From Sphingomonas sp. HITSZ_GF (GTDB lineage: Bacteria; Pseudomonadota; Alphaproteobacteria; Sphingomonadales; Sphingomonadaceae): 64,000 nt of DNA. The stretch is from positions 62,001 to 126,000 of the forward strand of contig NZ_JARQXA010000005.1 of the NCBI RefSeq assembly GCF_029543155.1. The letters run 5' to 3'. Positions 16,615 to 25,922 of this stretch are shown piece after piece. Numbering within the stretch: position 1 is the first letter of the stretch; every line of letters starts with the position of its first letter. The notes below the pieces were generated by a model, which worked only from the letters and a program-made list of their open reading frames with translations, did no database searches and was not told where the DNA came from. The translations under genes and the position numbers were made by a program.

Positions 16615-18849
16615 ATGACTGAGATCACCTCCCAGGAAATCACGGGCGAGATCGTCGCCGAGCACGGCTTCACCCCCGAGGAATATGAGCGCGTCCTGAA
16701 GGCGATGGGCCGGGTGCCCAATATCACCGAGCTGGGCATCTTCTCGGTCATGTGGTCGGAGCACTGCTCGTACAAGTCGAGCCGCATCCACCTGAAGAAG
16801 CTGCCGACCACCGGCCCCCAGGTGATCTGCGGCCCGGGCGAGAATGCCGGCGTCGTCGATATCGGCGATGGCCAGGCGGCAATCTTCAAGATGGAGAGCC
16901 ACAACCACCCGTCGTACATCGAGCCCTATCAGGGCGCGGCGACCGGCGTCGGCGGCATCCTGCGCGACGTGTTCACCATGGGCGCGCGCCCGATCGCCAA
17001 CATGAACGCGCTGCGCTTCGGCCGGCCCGATCACCCCAAGATGAAGCACCTCATCGCCGGCGTGGTCCACGGGATCGGCGGCTATGGCAATTGCGTGGGC
17101 GTCCCCACCGTCGGCGGCGAGGTCAATTTCCACAAGGCGTATGACGGCAACATCCTCGTCAACGCGATGACCGTCGGCATCGCCGATACCGACAAGATCT
17201 TCTATTCGGCCGCTTCGGGCGTCGGCAATCCGATCGTCTATGTCGGCAGCAAGACCGGCCGCGACGGCATCCACGGCGCGACAATGGCCTCGGCCGATTT
17301 CGGCGAGGACAGCGAGGAGAAGCGCCCCACCGTCCAGGTCGGCGATCCCTTCACCGAGAAGCTGCTGATCGAGGCGTGCCTCGAGCTGATGTCGTCGGAT
17401 GCGATCGTCGCGATCCAGGACATGGGGGCCGCCGGCCTCACTTCCTCCTCGGTCGAGATGGCCTCGAAGGGCGGCGTCGGCATTGAGCTGATCATGGACG
17501 ATGTCCCCCAGCGCGAAACCGGCATGACGCCGTACGAGATGATGCTGTCGGAGAGCCAGGAGCGTATGCTCATGGTGCTCAAGCCCGGCCGCGAAGCCTT
17601 TGCCGAAGCGATCTTCCGCAAGTGGGAGCTCGATTTCGCGGTGATCGGCCATGTCACCGATACCGGCCGCATGGTGCTGAAGTGGAAGGGCGACACCGTC
17701 GCCGACATCCCGCTCGCCCCGCTCGCCGACGAAGCGCCGCTCTACGACCGTCCGCATGTGCCGACGCCGAAGCCGGCCGAGCTGGCGAACGTACCCGAGA
17801 GCGCCGATCCGGCCGCGGACCTGCTCAAGCTGGTCGGCACGCCCGACCTCGCCTCGCGCCGCTGGATCTGGGAGCAATATGACCACATGGTCGGCGCCGA
17901 TACCGCCCAGCGCCCCGGCGGCGACGCGGCGGTGGTCCGCGTCCATGGCTCGGGCAAGGGCCTGGCGATCACCACCGACTGCACCCCGCGCTATTGCTTC
18001 GCCGACCCCGTTGAAGGCGGCAAGCAGGCGATCGCGGAGGCATGGCGCAACCTCTCGGCGGTGGGCGCCACGCCGCTGGCGGTGACCAACTGCCTCAACT
18101 TCGCCAATCCGCAGCGCCCCGAGATCATGGGCCAGATCGTCGGCTGCCTCGAGGGCATGTCCGAGGCCTGCCGCGCGCTCGACTTCCCGATCGTCTCGGG
18201 CAACGTCTCGCTCTACAACGAGTCCAAGGCCACCGGCGGCGGCTCGGCGATCCTGCCGACCCCGGCGATCGGCGCGATCGGCCTGCTCAAGGATTGGTCG
18301 AAGAGCGCGACGATTGCCTTCAAGGGCACGGGCGACATCCTGATCGCCGTCGGCGAGCGCTCGGGCCATCTCGGCCAGTCGCTCTGGCTGCGCGAGTTGC
18401 ACGGCCGCGAGGAAGGCCCCGCCCCCAGCGTCGACCTGATGGCCGAGCGCCGCGCCGGCGCCTTCATCCGCGCCGCGATCTGCACCGGTGCGATCAGTGC
18501 CTGCCATGACGTCGCCGATGGCGGCCTCGCCGTTGCCGTCGCCGAGATGGCGATGGCCTCGGGCATCGGCGCGATCCTCGACCAGGCGCAACCTTTCGGC
18601 GTTGCCGAGAGCTTCTTCGGCGAGGACCAGGGCCTTTACGTGGTCACCGTGAAAGACGAGGCGCTGGCCGATTTCCTGGTCGCCGCGGACCGGGCCGGCG
18701 TCGTCGCCGATCCGATCGGTCGCACGATCAAGGACCGGATCATCTTCGAGCTGGAGGATGGCGATTTCTGCGTGAGCTTGACCGATCTCAAGGCAGCGCA
18801 CGAAGCTTTCTTCCCAGAATTGATGGGGGAAGACGCCGCCCTGGCATAA
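16615..18849 (+). CDS. purL: phosphoribosylformylglycinamidine synthase subunit PurL
   Basis: Fourth step of purine synthesis: converts FGAR to FGAM with ATP and ammonia delivered by PurQ. The 744-residue length is that of the small PurL used with separate PurQ and PurS. Motifs: [10 protein letters not shown] near the N-terminus, the ATP/Mg segment [37 protein letters not shown], and the second-half [12 protein letters not shown] and [11 protein letters not shown]. No Shine-Dalgarno is seen before ATG 16615. purQ and purS are not in the window. It is followed after 35 bases by a DUF3052-like gene. Confidence 0.97.
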   Translation: MTEITSQEITGEIVAEHGFTPEEYERVLKAMGRVPNITELGIFSVMWSEHCSYKSSRIHLKKLPTTGPQVICGPGENAGVVDIGDGQAAIFKMESHNHPSYIEPYQGAATGVGGILRDVFTMGARPIANMNALRFGRPDHPKMKHLIAGVVHGIGGYGNCVGVPTVGGEVNFHKAYDGNILVNAMTVGIADTDKIFYSAASGVGNPIVYVGSKTGRDGIHGATMASADFGEDSEEKRPTVQVGDPFTEKLLIEACLELMSSDAIVAIQDMGAAGLTSSSVEMASKGGVGIELIMDDVPQRETGMTPYEMMLSESQERMLMVLKPGREAFAEAIFRKWELDFAVIGHVTDTGRMVLKWKGDTVADIPLAPLADEAPLYDRPHVPTPKPAELANVPESADPAADLLKLVGTPDLASRRWIWEQYDHMVGADTAQRPGGDAAVVRVHGSGKGLAITTDCTPRYCFADPVEGGKQAIAEAWRNLSAVGATPLAVTNCLNFANPQRPEIMGQIVGCLEGMSEACRALDFPIVSGNVSLYNESKATGGGSAILPTPAIGAIGLLKDWSKSATIAFKGTGDILIAVGERSGHLGQSLWLRELHGREEGPAPSVDLMAERRAGAFIRAAICTGAISACHDVADGGLAVAVAEMAMASGIGAILDQAQPFGVAESFFGEDQGLYVVTVKDEALADFLVAADRAGVVADPIGRTIKDRIIFELEDGDFCVSLTDLKAAHEAFFPELMGEDAALA

Positions 18850-18884
18850 GGTGACGCGCCGGGCCGGCCATGGAGGGAGGTCTT

Positions 18885-19292
18885 ATGACCGAAGGCTATT
18901 CCGGCACGCCGCTCGCCCAGAAGCTCGGGCTGAAGCGGGGCATGCGCAGCTGGTTCTGCGGCATGCCCGACAGCGTCCGCGACGAGATCGATCCCGAGGC
19001 GCTGGGGATCGAGGAATATGAGGCGGCCTGTACCGGGCTGCAGGCGGCGCATGTCTTCGTCACCGAGCGGGCGAAGCTGGAGCGCGAGTTGGACGCGCTG
19101 CTTGCGCTGATCGAGCGCAACGGCTTCATGTGGGTTTCCTGGCCCAAAAAAGCGGCCAAGGTGGAAACCGATATCACCGAAGACGTTATCCGCGAGGTAG
19201 CGCTTCCCAAGGGACTGATCGACATCAAGGTTTGCGCCGTCGATGCGATCTGGTCCGGCCTCAAGCTGGTGATCCGGAAGGAAAATCGCTGA
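18885..19292 (+). CDS. DUF3052-family protein
   Basis: A 135-residue soluble protein. TEGYSGTPLAQKLGLKRGM at the N-terminus and WVSWPKKAAKVETDITEDVIR in the middle fit the DUF3052 family as I know it, whose function is unknown. The start is clear: GGAGGGAGG lies just upstream of ATG 18885, so the in-frame ATG at 18870 is rejected. It follows purL on the same strand and could be cotranscribed. Confidence 0.8.
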   Translation: MTEGYSGTPLAQKLGLKRGMRSWFCGMPDSVRDEIDPEALGIEEYEAACTGLQAAHVFVTERAKLERELDALLALIERNGFMWVSWPKKAAKVETDITEDVIREVALPKGLIDIKVCAVDAIWSGLKLVIRKENR

Positions 19293-19360
19293 CCGCTAGG
19301 TGAAAATGCGGAGTGCTGCCTATGCCTTGGCGATGGCATGCTCGGAACCGGGATTCGAGA

Positions 19361-20035
19361 ATGGCCGAGCATGAGACGCTGCCCTGGCAGCCCTATCCGG
19401 AGCTGAACGACGCCGCGCGCATTGCGCGAGCGCAGGCGTTTCTCGCCGAAATGGCCACCCGCCGGAGCTGCCGCGCTTTCAGCGCCCAGCCGGTGCCCCG
19501 CGAAGTGATCGAGGCCGCGCTGCTCGCCGCCGGCTCTGCCCCCAGCGGCGCCAACCGCCAGCCCTGGCATTTCAGCGTGATCGAATCGGCCGAGGCCAAG
19601 GCGGCGATCCGCGTCGCGGTGGAGGAAGAGGAGCGCAATTTCTACGGCGGCCGCGCCGGCGAAGCCTGGCTCGACGCGATCCGCCCGCTCGGCACCGATG
19701 CCGACAAGCCCTATCTCGAAGTGGCGCCCTGGCTGATCGCCGTCTTCGCCCAGCGCAGCGGCGAGCCGGAAGATCACGTGCCGCAGCGCAACTACTACGT
19801 CACCGAAAGCGTCTGCATCGCCGCCGGGCTGCTGCTCGCCACGCTCCATGCCGCTGGCGTCGCCACGCTGGTTCACACCCCGCACCCGATGCGCTTCCTC
19901 AATCGCGTCTGCCGCCGGCCGGACAAGGAGCGCCCGGTGCTGCTGATCGTCACCGGCCATCCGGCCGAAGGCGCCACCGTGCCCGCGGGCATCGCTGCCA
20001 AGAAGCCACTGGAGCAGATCAGCTCCTGGCTGTAG
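19361..20035 (+). CDS. nitroreductase-family FMN oxidoreductase
   Basis: A 224-residue flavoprotein of the nitroreductase superfamily. RRSCRAFSAQPVPREVIEAAL with SAPSGANRQPWHFSVI is the FMN-binding N-terminal signature; NYYVTESVCIAAGLLLATLHAAGVATLVHTP is the conserved central helix. It should reduce nitro- or quinone-type substrates with NAD(P)H, or act in an iodotyrosine-deiodinase-like reaction. ATG 19361 (MAEHETLPW) is chosen; the open frame upstream (19313) is less protein-like. Confidence 0.85.
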   Translation: MAEHETLPWQPYPELNDAARIARAQAFLAEMATRRSCRAFSAQPVPREVIEAALLAAGSAPSGANRQPWHFSVIESAEAKAAIRVAVEEEERNFYGGRAGEAWLDAIRPLGTDADKPYLEVAPWLIAVFAQRSGEPEDHVPQRNYYVTESVCIAAGLLLATLHAAGVATLVHTPHPMRFLNRVCRRPDKERPVLLIVTGHPAEGATVPAGIAAKKPLEQISSWL

Positions 20036-20067
20036 CGTGCCACCCCGGGGAGCGGGGAACGCAGGAC

Positions 20068-20166
20068 ATGCATGCTGGACGCCGGATCTTGTTCGCCACG
20101 CTGGCTGCCGGCACGCTCGACATCGCCGCCGCCCCTTGGGCCGCCGCCGGCGCGGCGCGGGACTGA
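20068..20166 (+). pseudogene. possible N-terminal remnant of a DUF1440/YagU-like membrane protein
   Basis: A 32-codon reading frame (ATG 20068, TGA 20164) encodes RRILFATLAAGTLDIAAAPW, which resembles the first transmembrane helix of small sphingomonad membrane proteins with an AGTLDI start. The rest of that family (about 100 more residues) is missing. It ends at the base before the next gene's ATG. It may be a truncated gene fused away by deletion, or a translated leader peptide for the DUF418 gene. Confidence 0.35.
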
Positions 20167-21387
20167 ATGGAAGCTCCCGCCGCCCCGGCGCGGCTTCCTT
20201 CGCTCGATCTGGTCCGCGGCGTTGCGGTGCTGGGCATATTGCTGCTCAACATCCTCGCCTTCGCCATGCCCGACGCCGCCTATGTGAACCCCCGCGCCTA
20301 TGGCGGCTGGCACGGCGCCGACCTCGCCACTTGGGCGGTGAACTTCATCCTGTTCGACGGGCGGATGCGCGGGCTCTTCTCCTTCCTGTTCGGCGCCTCG
20401 ACGCTGCTGGTGATCGAGCGCGCCGAAGCGGGCGAGCGGAGCCCCGCCGAAGTGCATTACCGCCGCATGGCCTGGCTGCTCGTCTTCGGCCTATGCCACC
20501 TGTTCCTGGTCTGGCACGGCGACATCCTCGCCCATTATGCGCTGATCGGCATGATCGCCTATGCGATGCGCGACGTGCCGGTATCGCGGCTGATGGTGCT
20601 TGGCACGATGCTCACGCTGCTCGGCGCAGTGCTGTTCGCCACCATACCGCTCAGCATCCTCCAGCTTCACGCCAACCCGGCCGGCGCCGCCGAACTCCAG
20701 GGCTATGCGCGAAGCTTCGGCGTCCCCACCGCGGCGGACATCGCCAAGGACCTGGCGCTGCACCGCGGCGCCTATGGCGCGATCCTGGCCGATCGGCTGC
20801 GCGAGGATGGCGGCGCGCTGTTCGGCCTGTTTGTCTTCTACGGCCCCGAGACGCTCGGCTACATGCTCTTCGGCATGGCGGCGCTGCGCAGCGGCATGCT
20901 GCGCGGCGAATGGGCACCAGCACGCTATCGCCGCTGGCTGCTGCTCTGCTGGGCGATCACCCTGCCTGCCTATGCCGCGCTTGCCTGGTGCCAATGGGCC
21001 TCGGGCTTCGACATCCGCATGGTCGCGGCGATGATGCCGCTCACCGCGCTGATCCGCCCGCCGATGATCGCCGGCTGGATCTGCCTGATCCTGCTGCTCG
21101 CCCGCCCCGGCGGCGGGCTCACCACGCGGCTGGCGGCAGCGGGGCGCATGGCCTTCACCAACTATCTGGCGACCAGCCTGATCTGCACCACGCTCTTCTA
21201 CGGCTATGGGCTTGGCTGGTACGGCCATCTGAGCCGCTGGCAGCTCTACCCCGTGGTTTTCGCGATCTGGGCTGCGATCCTGTTCTGGTCCAAGCCCTGG
21301 CTGGCCCGCTTCCGATTCGGCCCGTTCGAGTGGCTGTGGCGCAGCCTGGCGCGCGGCAGCCTCCAGCCGATCCGCGGCAGCGCCTAG
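20167..21387 (+). CDS. DUF418-family polytopic membrane protein (YeiB-like)
   Basis: Integral inner-membrane protein of 406 residues with about 9-10 transmembrane segments. It starts SLDLVRGVAVLGILLLNILAF, a typical acyltransferase-like/DUF418 beginning, contains RMRGLFSFLFGAS, and ends with the DUF418 domain (about 225-395: GRMAFTNYLATSLICTTLFYGYGL ... GPFEWLWRSLA). The function is unknown; the family is related to acyl-group transferring membrane proteins. The start codon follows a short frame whose stop is the preceding base, which may indicate translational coupling. Confidence 0.88.
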   Translation: MEAPAAPARLPSLDLVRGVAVLGILLLNILAFAMPDAAYVNPRAYGGWHGADLATWAVNFILFDGRMRGLFSFLFGASTLLVIERAEAGERSPAEVHYRRMAWLLVFGLCHLFLVWHGDILAHYALIGMIAYAMRDVPVSRLMVLGTMLTLLGAVLFATIPLSILQLHANPAGAAELQGYARSFGVPTAADIAKDLALHRGAYGAILADRLREDGGALFGLFVFYGPETLGYMLFGMAALRSGMLRGEWAPARYRRWLLLCWAITLPAYAALAWCQWASGFDIRMVAAMMPLTALIRPPMIAGWICLILLLARPGGGLTTRLAAAGRMAFTNYLATSLICTTLFYGYGLGWYGHLSRWQLYPVVFAIWAAILFWSKPWLARFRFGPFEWLWRSLARGSLQPIRGSA

Positions 21388-21392
21388 GTAAT

Positions 21393-21435
21393 AATGCGAG
21401 TGCCTCGCAATAGTCTTGCGAATCAGTGTCAATAG
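21393..21435 (+). promoter_or_regulatory. two tandem Fur-like boxes upstream of bfd
   Basis: AATGCGAGTGCCTCGCAATAG (21393-21413, with the perfect palindrome TGCGAG-TGC-CTCGCA) is followed one base later by the related CTTGCGAATCAGTGTCAATAG (21415-21435). Both share TGCGA...TCgCAATAG, which resembles alphaproteobacterial Fur sites. They lie 35 bases before the bfd start, where iron-dependent control is expected. Confidence 0.55.
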
Positions 21436-21469
21436 CCCTAATTCTCGCTCCACGAGGCGAGAGGGTCTG

Positions 21470-21640
21470 ATGGTCGTTTGCGTTTGCAATGCAATCCGGG
21501 AACGTGACGTGCGCGAAGCCGCCCGCGATGGCGCGACCAGCGCCTGCCAGGCCTATCGCGCGCTCGGCTGCCAGGCGAAGTGCGGACAATGCGTGCCATT
21601 CGCACGTGAGATCATCGCCCAGGAACGTGCTGCTGCGTAA
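21470..21640 (+). CDS. bfd: bacterioferritin-associated ferredoxin
   Basis: A 56-residue [2Fe-2S] protein that passes electrons to bacterioferritin haem so that stored ferric iron is reduced and released. The four cluster ligands are at the family positions: Cys4, Cys6, Cys38 and Cys41 (VCVCN and AKCGQC). ATG 21470 is preceded by GAGGG. It is directly upstream of bfr and downstream of Fur-like boxes, as expected for iron-regulated release. Confidence 0.93.
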   Translation: MVVCVCNAIRERDVREAARDGATSACQAYRALGCQAKCGQCVPFAREIIAQERAAA

Positions 21641-21747
21641 CAGTCGCAACAGGCAAAAACCGCAGAAATCCGCCATTTTCTGACTGTTAAACGCGGCGCG
21701 CCGCGCCTATTCTGCTGCCGAAACCAATCACAAAACAGGTGGCAGCA

Positions 21748-22230
21748 ATGAAGGGCGACCCCAAGGTCCTCGACTATCTCAACGAGGCGCTCAAGAACGA
21801 GCTGACCGCGATCAACCAATATTGGCTGCACTATCGCCTGCTCGACAATTGGGGCGTGACCAAGCTCGCCGAGCTGGAGCGCCACGAATCGATCGACGAG
21901 ATGAAGCACGCCGACAAGCTGGCCGAGCGCATCCTGTTCCTCGATGGCCTGCCCAATTTCCAGCTGCTCGGCCGGCTGCGCATCGGCGAGACGGTGGAGG
22001 AGATTCTCAAGGCCGATCTCGCGGTGGAGATGGAAGCGATCCCCCTTCTCCGCGACGCGATCCAGCATTGCGAGAGCGTGCGCGACTATGTCTCGCGCGA
22101 CCTGTTCGCCGACATCCTCGAGAGCGAGGAAGAGCATGTCGACACGCTGGAGAAGCAGTTCGACATGATCGAGCGCATGGGCATCGCCAACTATATCCAG
22201 CTCAACAGCGAGCCTGCAGAGGCGAGCTAG
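21748..22230 (+). CDS. bfr: bacterioferritin
   Basis: Haem-containing iron storage ferritin of 160 residues; 24 subunits form a shell, with haem bound between pairs. Ferroxidase residues Glu18, Glu51 and His54 and the haem ligand Met52 are present (KNELTAINQY, ESIDEMKHAD), with later EEEHVDTLE. The start ATG at 21748 follows CAGGTGGCAGCA. A 107-base gap after bfd holds a perfect 14-bp palindrome CGCGGCGCGCCGCG (21692-21705), which could be a transcript feature or a separate control site. Confidence 0.96.
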   Translation: MKGDPKVLDYLNEALKNELTAINQYWLHYRLLDNWGVTKLAELERHESIDEMKHADKLAERILFLDGLPNFQLLGRLRIGETVEEILKADLAVEMEAIPLLRDAIQHCESVRDYVSRDLFADILESEEEHVDTLEKQFDMIERMGIANYIQLNSEPAEAS

Positions 22231-22456
22231 GGCGCCCTACAACGCCCCCTGACGCGACTCGGCAAAGGACACGAAGTACACGCCCAAGACGGGTTCTGGC
22301 GGGGCCTGTTTTCCCTATTTCCCGGGAATGCGCTGCATCACGCAACATCGTTGCGTGCGCGGCGCCCTATATTTCCAACAGATCAAAGAGCGGCCGGGCG
22401 CAGGCCCGGCAGCACGAGCCAAGCAGGCGAAATCCTACATTGCAACCGCCGGTGCG
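22231..22456. other. intergenic region after bfr with hairpins, no gene seen
   Basis: Two perfect hairpins are visible: CACGCAAC-atc-GTTGCGTG (22339-22357) and GCCGGGC-gcag-GCCCGGC (22393-22410). Neither has a U-tract. A conserved 24-base tag and a family A repeat follow to the right. No credible reading frame is present. Termination of bfr is probably by one of these structures. Confidence 0.5.
22422..22445. repeat. 24-base conserved tag (AATCCTACATTGCAA type)
   Basis: AGCAGGC(g/a)AAATCCTACATTGCAA occurs here and at 42359-42382 with one mismatch. In both places it stands just left of an inverted repeat element of a different family. Confidence 0.7.
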
Positions 22457-22550
22457 ACCGTCCTCCCGGCGAAAGCCGGAATCTCAGGCGAAGGCGCGGA
22501 AACGTTGGGGCAAGAGCCGCACGAGATCCCGGCTTCCGCCGGGATGACGG
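22457..22550. repeat. intergenic inverted repeat, family A
   Basis: ACCGTCCTCCCGGCGAAAGCC faces GGCTTCCGCCGGGATGACGG with about 40 bases between. It lies between the converging bfr and Hpt genes. Confidence 0.85.
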
Positions 22551-22598
22551 CTATGGGCTAGGCTCCCTGACCTTCACCAAGGAGCAGCTCCTTCCAGA

Positions 22599-23009
22599 TC
22601 AGCCCGCGAGGGAGCGGCGGCCGAATACCGGGCGGCGCTCTACCAGGGGATTCGATTCGCGCTCGAGAAGCGCCAGAGTCGCTTCGAAAAGCGGGCGTAA
22701 CGCCACGACATGCTCGAGGATCGTCGAAGGCGTGTCCTGGCGCTCGATGCAGGCGCGGGCGCTCATCTCGATCGTCTCGGCCAGATCCGCCAGCGGATCG
22801 GCACCGAACTGGCGCGCTTCGCCCTTCAGCGTATGCGCCGGAATCACCATGGCGGCAGCATTCTGGCCGCGCATCGCTTCCTCGATGCGCGCGACCGACT
22901 TCACGCCGTCCTCACGAAAATAGCCCAGAATACGCACGAAATTGGCGCCGAGCTCGCTCCGCGCCTGCGAAAAGCTATCCCAATTCACCAGCTGCACGTT
23001 GCCGGTCAT
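22599..23009 (-). CDS. histidine phosphotransfer (Hpt) domain protein
   Basis: A lone Hpt protein of 136 residues: a four-helix bundle with the phospho-accepting His59 in HTLKGEARQFGA and a downstream ADPLADLAETIEM helix. It would shuttle phosphate between a hybrid kinase and a response regulator encoded elsewhere. The C-terminal ~30 residues are basic (ERRPVFGRRSLAG). No kinase gene is nearby. Sphingomonads carry several orphan phosphotransfer proteins, so the partner cannot be guessed. Confidence 0.85.
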   Translation of the reverse strand: MTGNVQLVNWDSFSQARSELGANFVRILGYFREDGVKSVARIEEAMRGQNAAAMVIPAHTLKGEARQFGADPLADLAETIEMSARACIERQDTPSTILEHVVALRPLFEATLALLERESNPLVERRPVFGRRSLAG

Positions 23010-23116
23010 CGCGTCATTCCCCTACGCCACCCCCAAAGCACTGGGAGCAATTCTAGGGCCTGTGTGTAAACACGAAGTTGATTTGCGACAGGTTCGTTAC
23101 GGAAGCGATTGGATTC

Positions 23117-24490
23117 TCAATCCTTGTCGCGGTCGAACGGGTTCTTCGGCGCACGCAGCGTCAGGCGAACCGGCACCGCGCCGAAATCAAATTCCTTGCG
23201 CAAGCCATTGATCAGATAGCGCTGATAGCTGGTCGGCAGCAGATCGACGCGCGTGCCGAACAGCACGAAGCTGGGCGGGCGCGACTTGTTCTGGGTGACG
23301 TAGCGCGGCTTGATCCGCTTGCCGCCGGGCGCGGGCGGCGGGTTCGCTTCGATCGCGCGCTCGAACCAGCGGTTGAGCTGGCCGGTGGAGACGCGGCGCG
23401 ACCAGGAGTCGCGCGTCTTGAAGGCGACGTCGATCAGCGTGTCGAGCCCCTTGCCGGTCGCCGCCGAGACCGTGAGCAGCGGCACGCCCTTCACCTGGGC
23501 GAGGCCGTCGTCGAGCGCCTTCTTCACGCCGTTGAACAGGCTGGAGGCATCCTCCGCCACGTCCCACTTGTTGAGCGCGATGATCAGCGCACGGCCTTCC
23601 TGGAGCACGCGATCGGCGATCTTGAGGTCCTGCACCTCGAGGCCGCGCGTGGCATCGAGCAGCAGCACGACGACCTCGGCGAAGTCGATCGAGCGCAGCG
23701 TGTCCATCACCGACAGCTTCTCGAGCTTCTCCTCGACCCGCGCCTTCTTGCGCAGCCCCGCGGTATCGATCAGGCGGACCGGGCGCATATTGCCCTCGAA
23801 ATCCTCCCACGCCCAATCGATCGAGATCGAATCGCGCGTGATGCCGGCTTCCGGCCCGGTGATCATCCGGTCCTCGTTGAGGAAGCGATTGACCAGGGTC
23901 GACTTGCCCGCGTTCGGCCGGCCGACGATCGCCAGCTTCAGCGGCGCATTGGGGTTGTCGGGATCGTCCTCCTCGACTTCCTCTGCCGCGTCGCGCTCGA
24001 CATGGGGCAGCAGCGCCTCGAACAGATCGGCAATGCCCTCACCATGCTCGGCGGAGAGCTGGACGGGGTCGCCAAAGCCCAGCGCCATCGCCTCGAGCAC
24101 GCCGGTCTCGCCCGCCCTGCCCTCGGCCTTGTTGGCGACGAGGACGATCGGCCGGTCGGTCGAGCGCAGCCAGCGGGCAATCTCCTCGTCGAGCGGCGTC
24201 ACGCCGGCGCGGGCATCGACCAGGAACAGCGCGACATCGGCATCCTGCACCGCCGCCTCGGTCTGCTGGCGCATGCGGCCAGGCAGCGTCGCGGCATCCT
24301 CGTCCTCATAACCCGCGGTGTCGAAGATGCGGAATTCGAGCCCGAGCAGGTTCGCCTCGCCCTCGCGCCGGTCCCGCGTGACGCCCGGCTGATCGTCGAC
24401 AAGCGCAAGCCGCTTGCCGACGAGCCGGTTGAACAGCGTCGATTTGCCGACATTGGGCCGGCCGATGATCGCGACGGTGGGCAAAGGCAT
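23117..24490 (-). CDS. der: ribosome biogenesis GTPase Der (EngA)
   Basis: Tandem-GTPase needed for 50S subunit maturation. The 457-residue protein has two complete G domains: GRPNVGKST, DTAGYEDED and NKAEG in the first; GRPNAGKST, DTAGLRKKA and NKWDVAED in the second; and a C-terminal KH-like domain (YVTQNKSRPPSFVLFGTRVD). An acidic linker (EEVEEDDPDNP) joins the G domains. The start MPLPTVAIIGRPN at 24490 is chosen. A terminator separates it from bamB, but the gene order yfgM-bamB-der also occurs in gammaproteobacteria. Confidence 0.97.
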   Translation of the reverse strand: MPLPTVAIIGRPNVGKSTLFNRLVGKRLALVDDQPGVTRDRREGEANLLGLEFRIFDTAGYEDEDAATLPGRMRQQTEAAVQDADVALFLVDARAGVTPLDEEIARWLRSTDRPIVLVANKAEGRAGETGVLEAMALGFGDPVQLSAEHGEGIADLFEALLPHVERDAAEEVEEDDPDNPNAPLKLAIVGRPNAGKSTLVNRFLNEDRMITGPEAGITRDSISIDWAWEDFEGNMRPVRLIDTAGLRKKARVEEKLEKLSVMDTLRSIDFAEVVVLLLDATRGLEVQDLKIADRVLQEGRALIIALNKWDVAEDASSLFNGVKKALDDGLAQVKGVPLLTVSAATGKGLDTLIDVAFKTRDSWSRRVSTGQLNRWFERAIEANPPPAPGGKRIKPRYVTQNKSRPPSFVLFGTRVDLLPTSYQRYLINGLRKEFDFGAVPVRLTLRAPKNPFDRDKD

Positions 24491-24535
24491 AACATCAAAC
24501 TCTTCTCGGGCGCGTGCCCAGCAAACCGGCATGTA

Positions 24536-24574
24536 ACACAAAAAGCAACGGGCGGGGCCTCACGACCCCGCCCG
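24536..24574 (-). terminator. Rho-independent terminator after bamB
   Basis: CGGGCGGGG (24549-24557) pairs perfectly with CCCCGCCCG (24566-24574); on the minus strand it is followed by TTGCTTTTTGTG. It lies between bamB and der, so der has a separate promoter or receives read-through. Confidence 0.85.
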
Positions 24575-24596
24575 CCTGCCATGGCCGGGACAGAAA

Positions 24597-25922
24597 TCAG
24601 CGGAACGCGGTCAGGCGCCCCTTGTCGTCCAGAACGTACAGGATGTTGTTGGCCACCACCGGCTGCAGCGAGATCGGGTCCTTGAGCTCGATCTTGGAGC
24701 TGATGCTGCCATCGGCGGGCGAGACGAAGACCAGCTCGCCGCGGGTGTTGCCGAGGATCAGCTTGCCGCCGGCCAGCACGGGGCCGACCCAGCCATAGGG
24801 GTTCTTCGGCTTCTTGGCATTCTTGTAGCGCTTGAGCTGCGCGATCCAACGCACCTTGCCGCTGGTGCGCGACAGGCACATCAGGCGCGCATCGTCGGTC
24901 ACCACGAAGATCCACTCGCCTGCGATCCACGGCGTGGAGATGCCGGCGAGGTTCTGCTCCCACATGCGGTTGCCGGTGGCGATGTCCATCGCAACCATGC
25001 GGCCGCCCTGGCCCACGGCATAGACGCGGCCCTGATCGATCACCGGCTCGGCATCGATGTCCGACAGCGAGGAGACCGAGGTGGTCATGCTGGAACGCGA
25101 CAGCACGTCGCTCCACAGCGACTGGCCGTTCTCGTAGCGATAGGCGTTGAGCTCGCCCGAGGAGAAGCCCGCGATCAGCGTGCCCTGCGCCGAGGCCGGC
25201 GCGGCAACGCCGAACACGCCCTGCGTCTCGAGGCTGGCCGAGGCCGTCCAGTTAACGTCGCCATTCTCCTGCTTCATCGCGAAGAGCTGGTTGTCCTGGG
25301 TGACGACGTAGAGATTGTCGTTGGCGAGCGTCGGCGCGCCGCGCAGCGGGCCGCCAGGGCGCTTGCGCCACAGCTCGGTGCCGTCGGCGATGTTGAGCGC
25401 GACCACGTCGCCCAGGCCGTTGGTGGCGAAGGCATGCTCGCCCGAGACGCTGACGCCGCCGCCGAAGCGCGCGGTCTTGTTGTCATCGGCCTTCACGGTG
25501 GCGGCACGCCACAGCTCGGCGCCAGTGTCCGCAGCGAGCGCATGCACCACGCCGTCGGTGTCCATCACGAACAGCTTGCCGCCCGCGATCACCGGCGTGG
25601 CCGCCAGCCGCTCCTTCTTGGAGGTCTTGGCGATCTCCTTGCTCCAGATTCGCGCAGGCGCGGCCGAGAGCGCGAGATGGCCCATCGACTTGGAGGCGCT
25701 GCCGCCCGGCTGGCTCCACTGCTCGTTCACCGCCGCTTCGGGCACGAGCACATCGACATTGGCCAGCGACTTGTCGCTGGTGATGTCGTTCTCGGACATC
25801 AGGATGGGAACGCGTTCGCCGAGTACGGGCGTCTTCTTGCCGCCCGACCCCTTGAATACCCCGCAGCCGCTAACCAGCGCGAGTGCCGCAAGGGCCCCAG
25901 CCACCCTCAGCTTATTGTTCAT
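24597..25922 (-). CDS. bamB: outer membrane assembly lipoprotein BamB-like (PQQ beta-propeller)
   Basis: Lipoprotein of 441 residues that helps the BAM complex insert beta-barrel proteins into the outer membrane. The signal ends in lipobox VSGC (Cys20). From about residue 100 it is built of PQQ-like propeller repeats (GGKLFVMDTDGVVHALAADTGAELW, GDVVALNIADGTELW, GELNAYRYENGQSLW, GRMVAMDIATGNRMW). It overlaps the upstream yfgM-like gene by 4 bp (ATGA) and is terminated before der. The BamB role is inferred from the architecture and the yfgM-bamB-der order. Confidence 0.9.
   Translation of the reverse strand: MNNKLRVAGALAALALVSGCGVFKGSGGKKTPVLGERVPILMSENDITSDKSLANVDVLVPEAAVNEQWSQPGGSASKSMGHLALSAAPARIWSKEIAKTSKKERLAATPVIAGGKLFVMDTDGVVHALAADTGAELWRAATVKADDNKTARFGGGVSVSGEHAFATNGLGDVVALNIADGTELWRKRPGGPLRGAPTLANDNLYVVTQDNQLFAMKQENGDVNWTASASLETQGVFGVAAPASAQGTLIAGFSSGELNAYRYENGQSLWSDVLSRSSMTTSVSSLSDIDAEPVIDQGRVYAVGQGGRMVAMDIATGNRMWEQNLAGISTPWIAGEWIFVVTDDARLMCLSRTSGKVRWIAQLKRYKNAKKPKNPYGWVGPVLAGGKLILGNTRGELVFVSPADGSISSKIELKDPISLQPVVANNILYVLDDKGRLTAFR

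Noticed and set aside
16600..18801. Long open frame on the minus strand opposite purL (over 700 codons)
   Set aside because: purL is certain on the plus strand; high-GC codon use leaves the opposite strand without stops, and the product is a low-complexity Arg/Asp/His-rich sequence.
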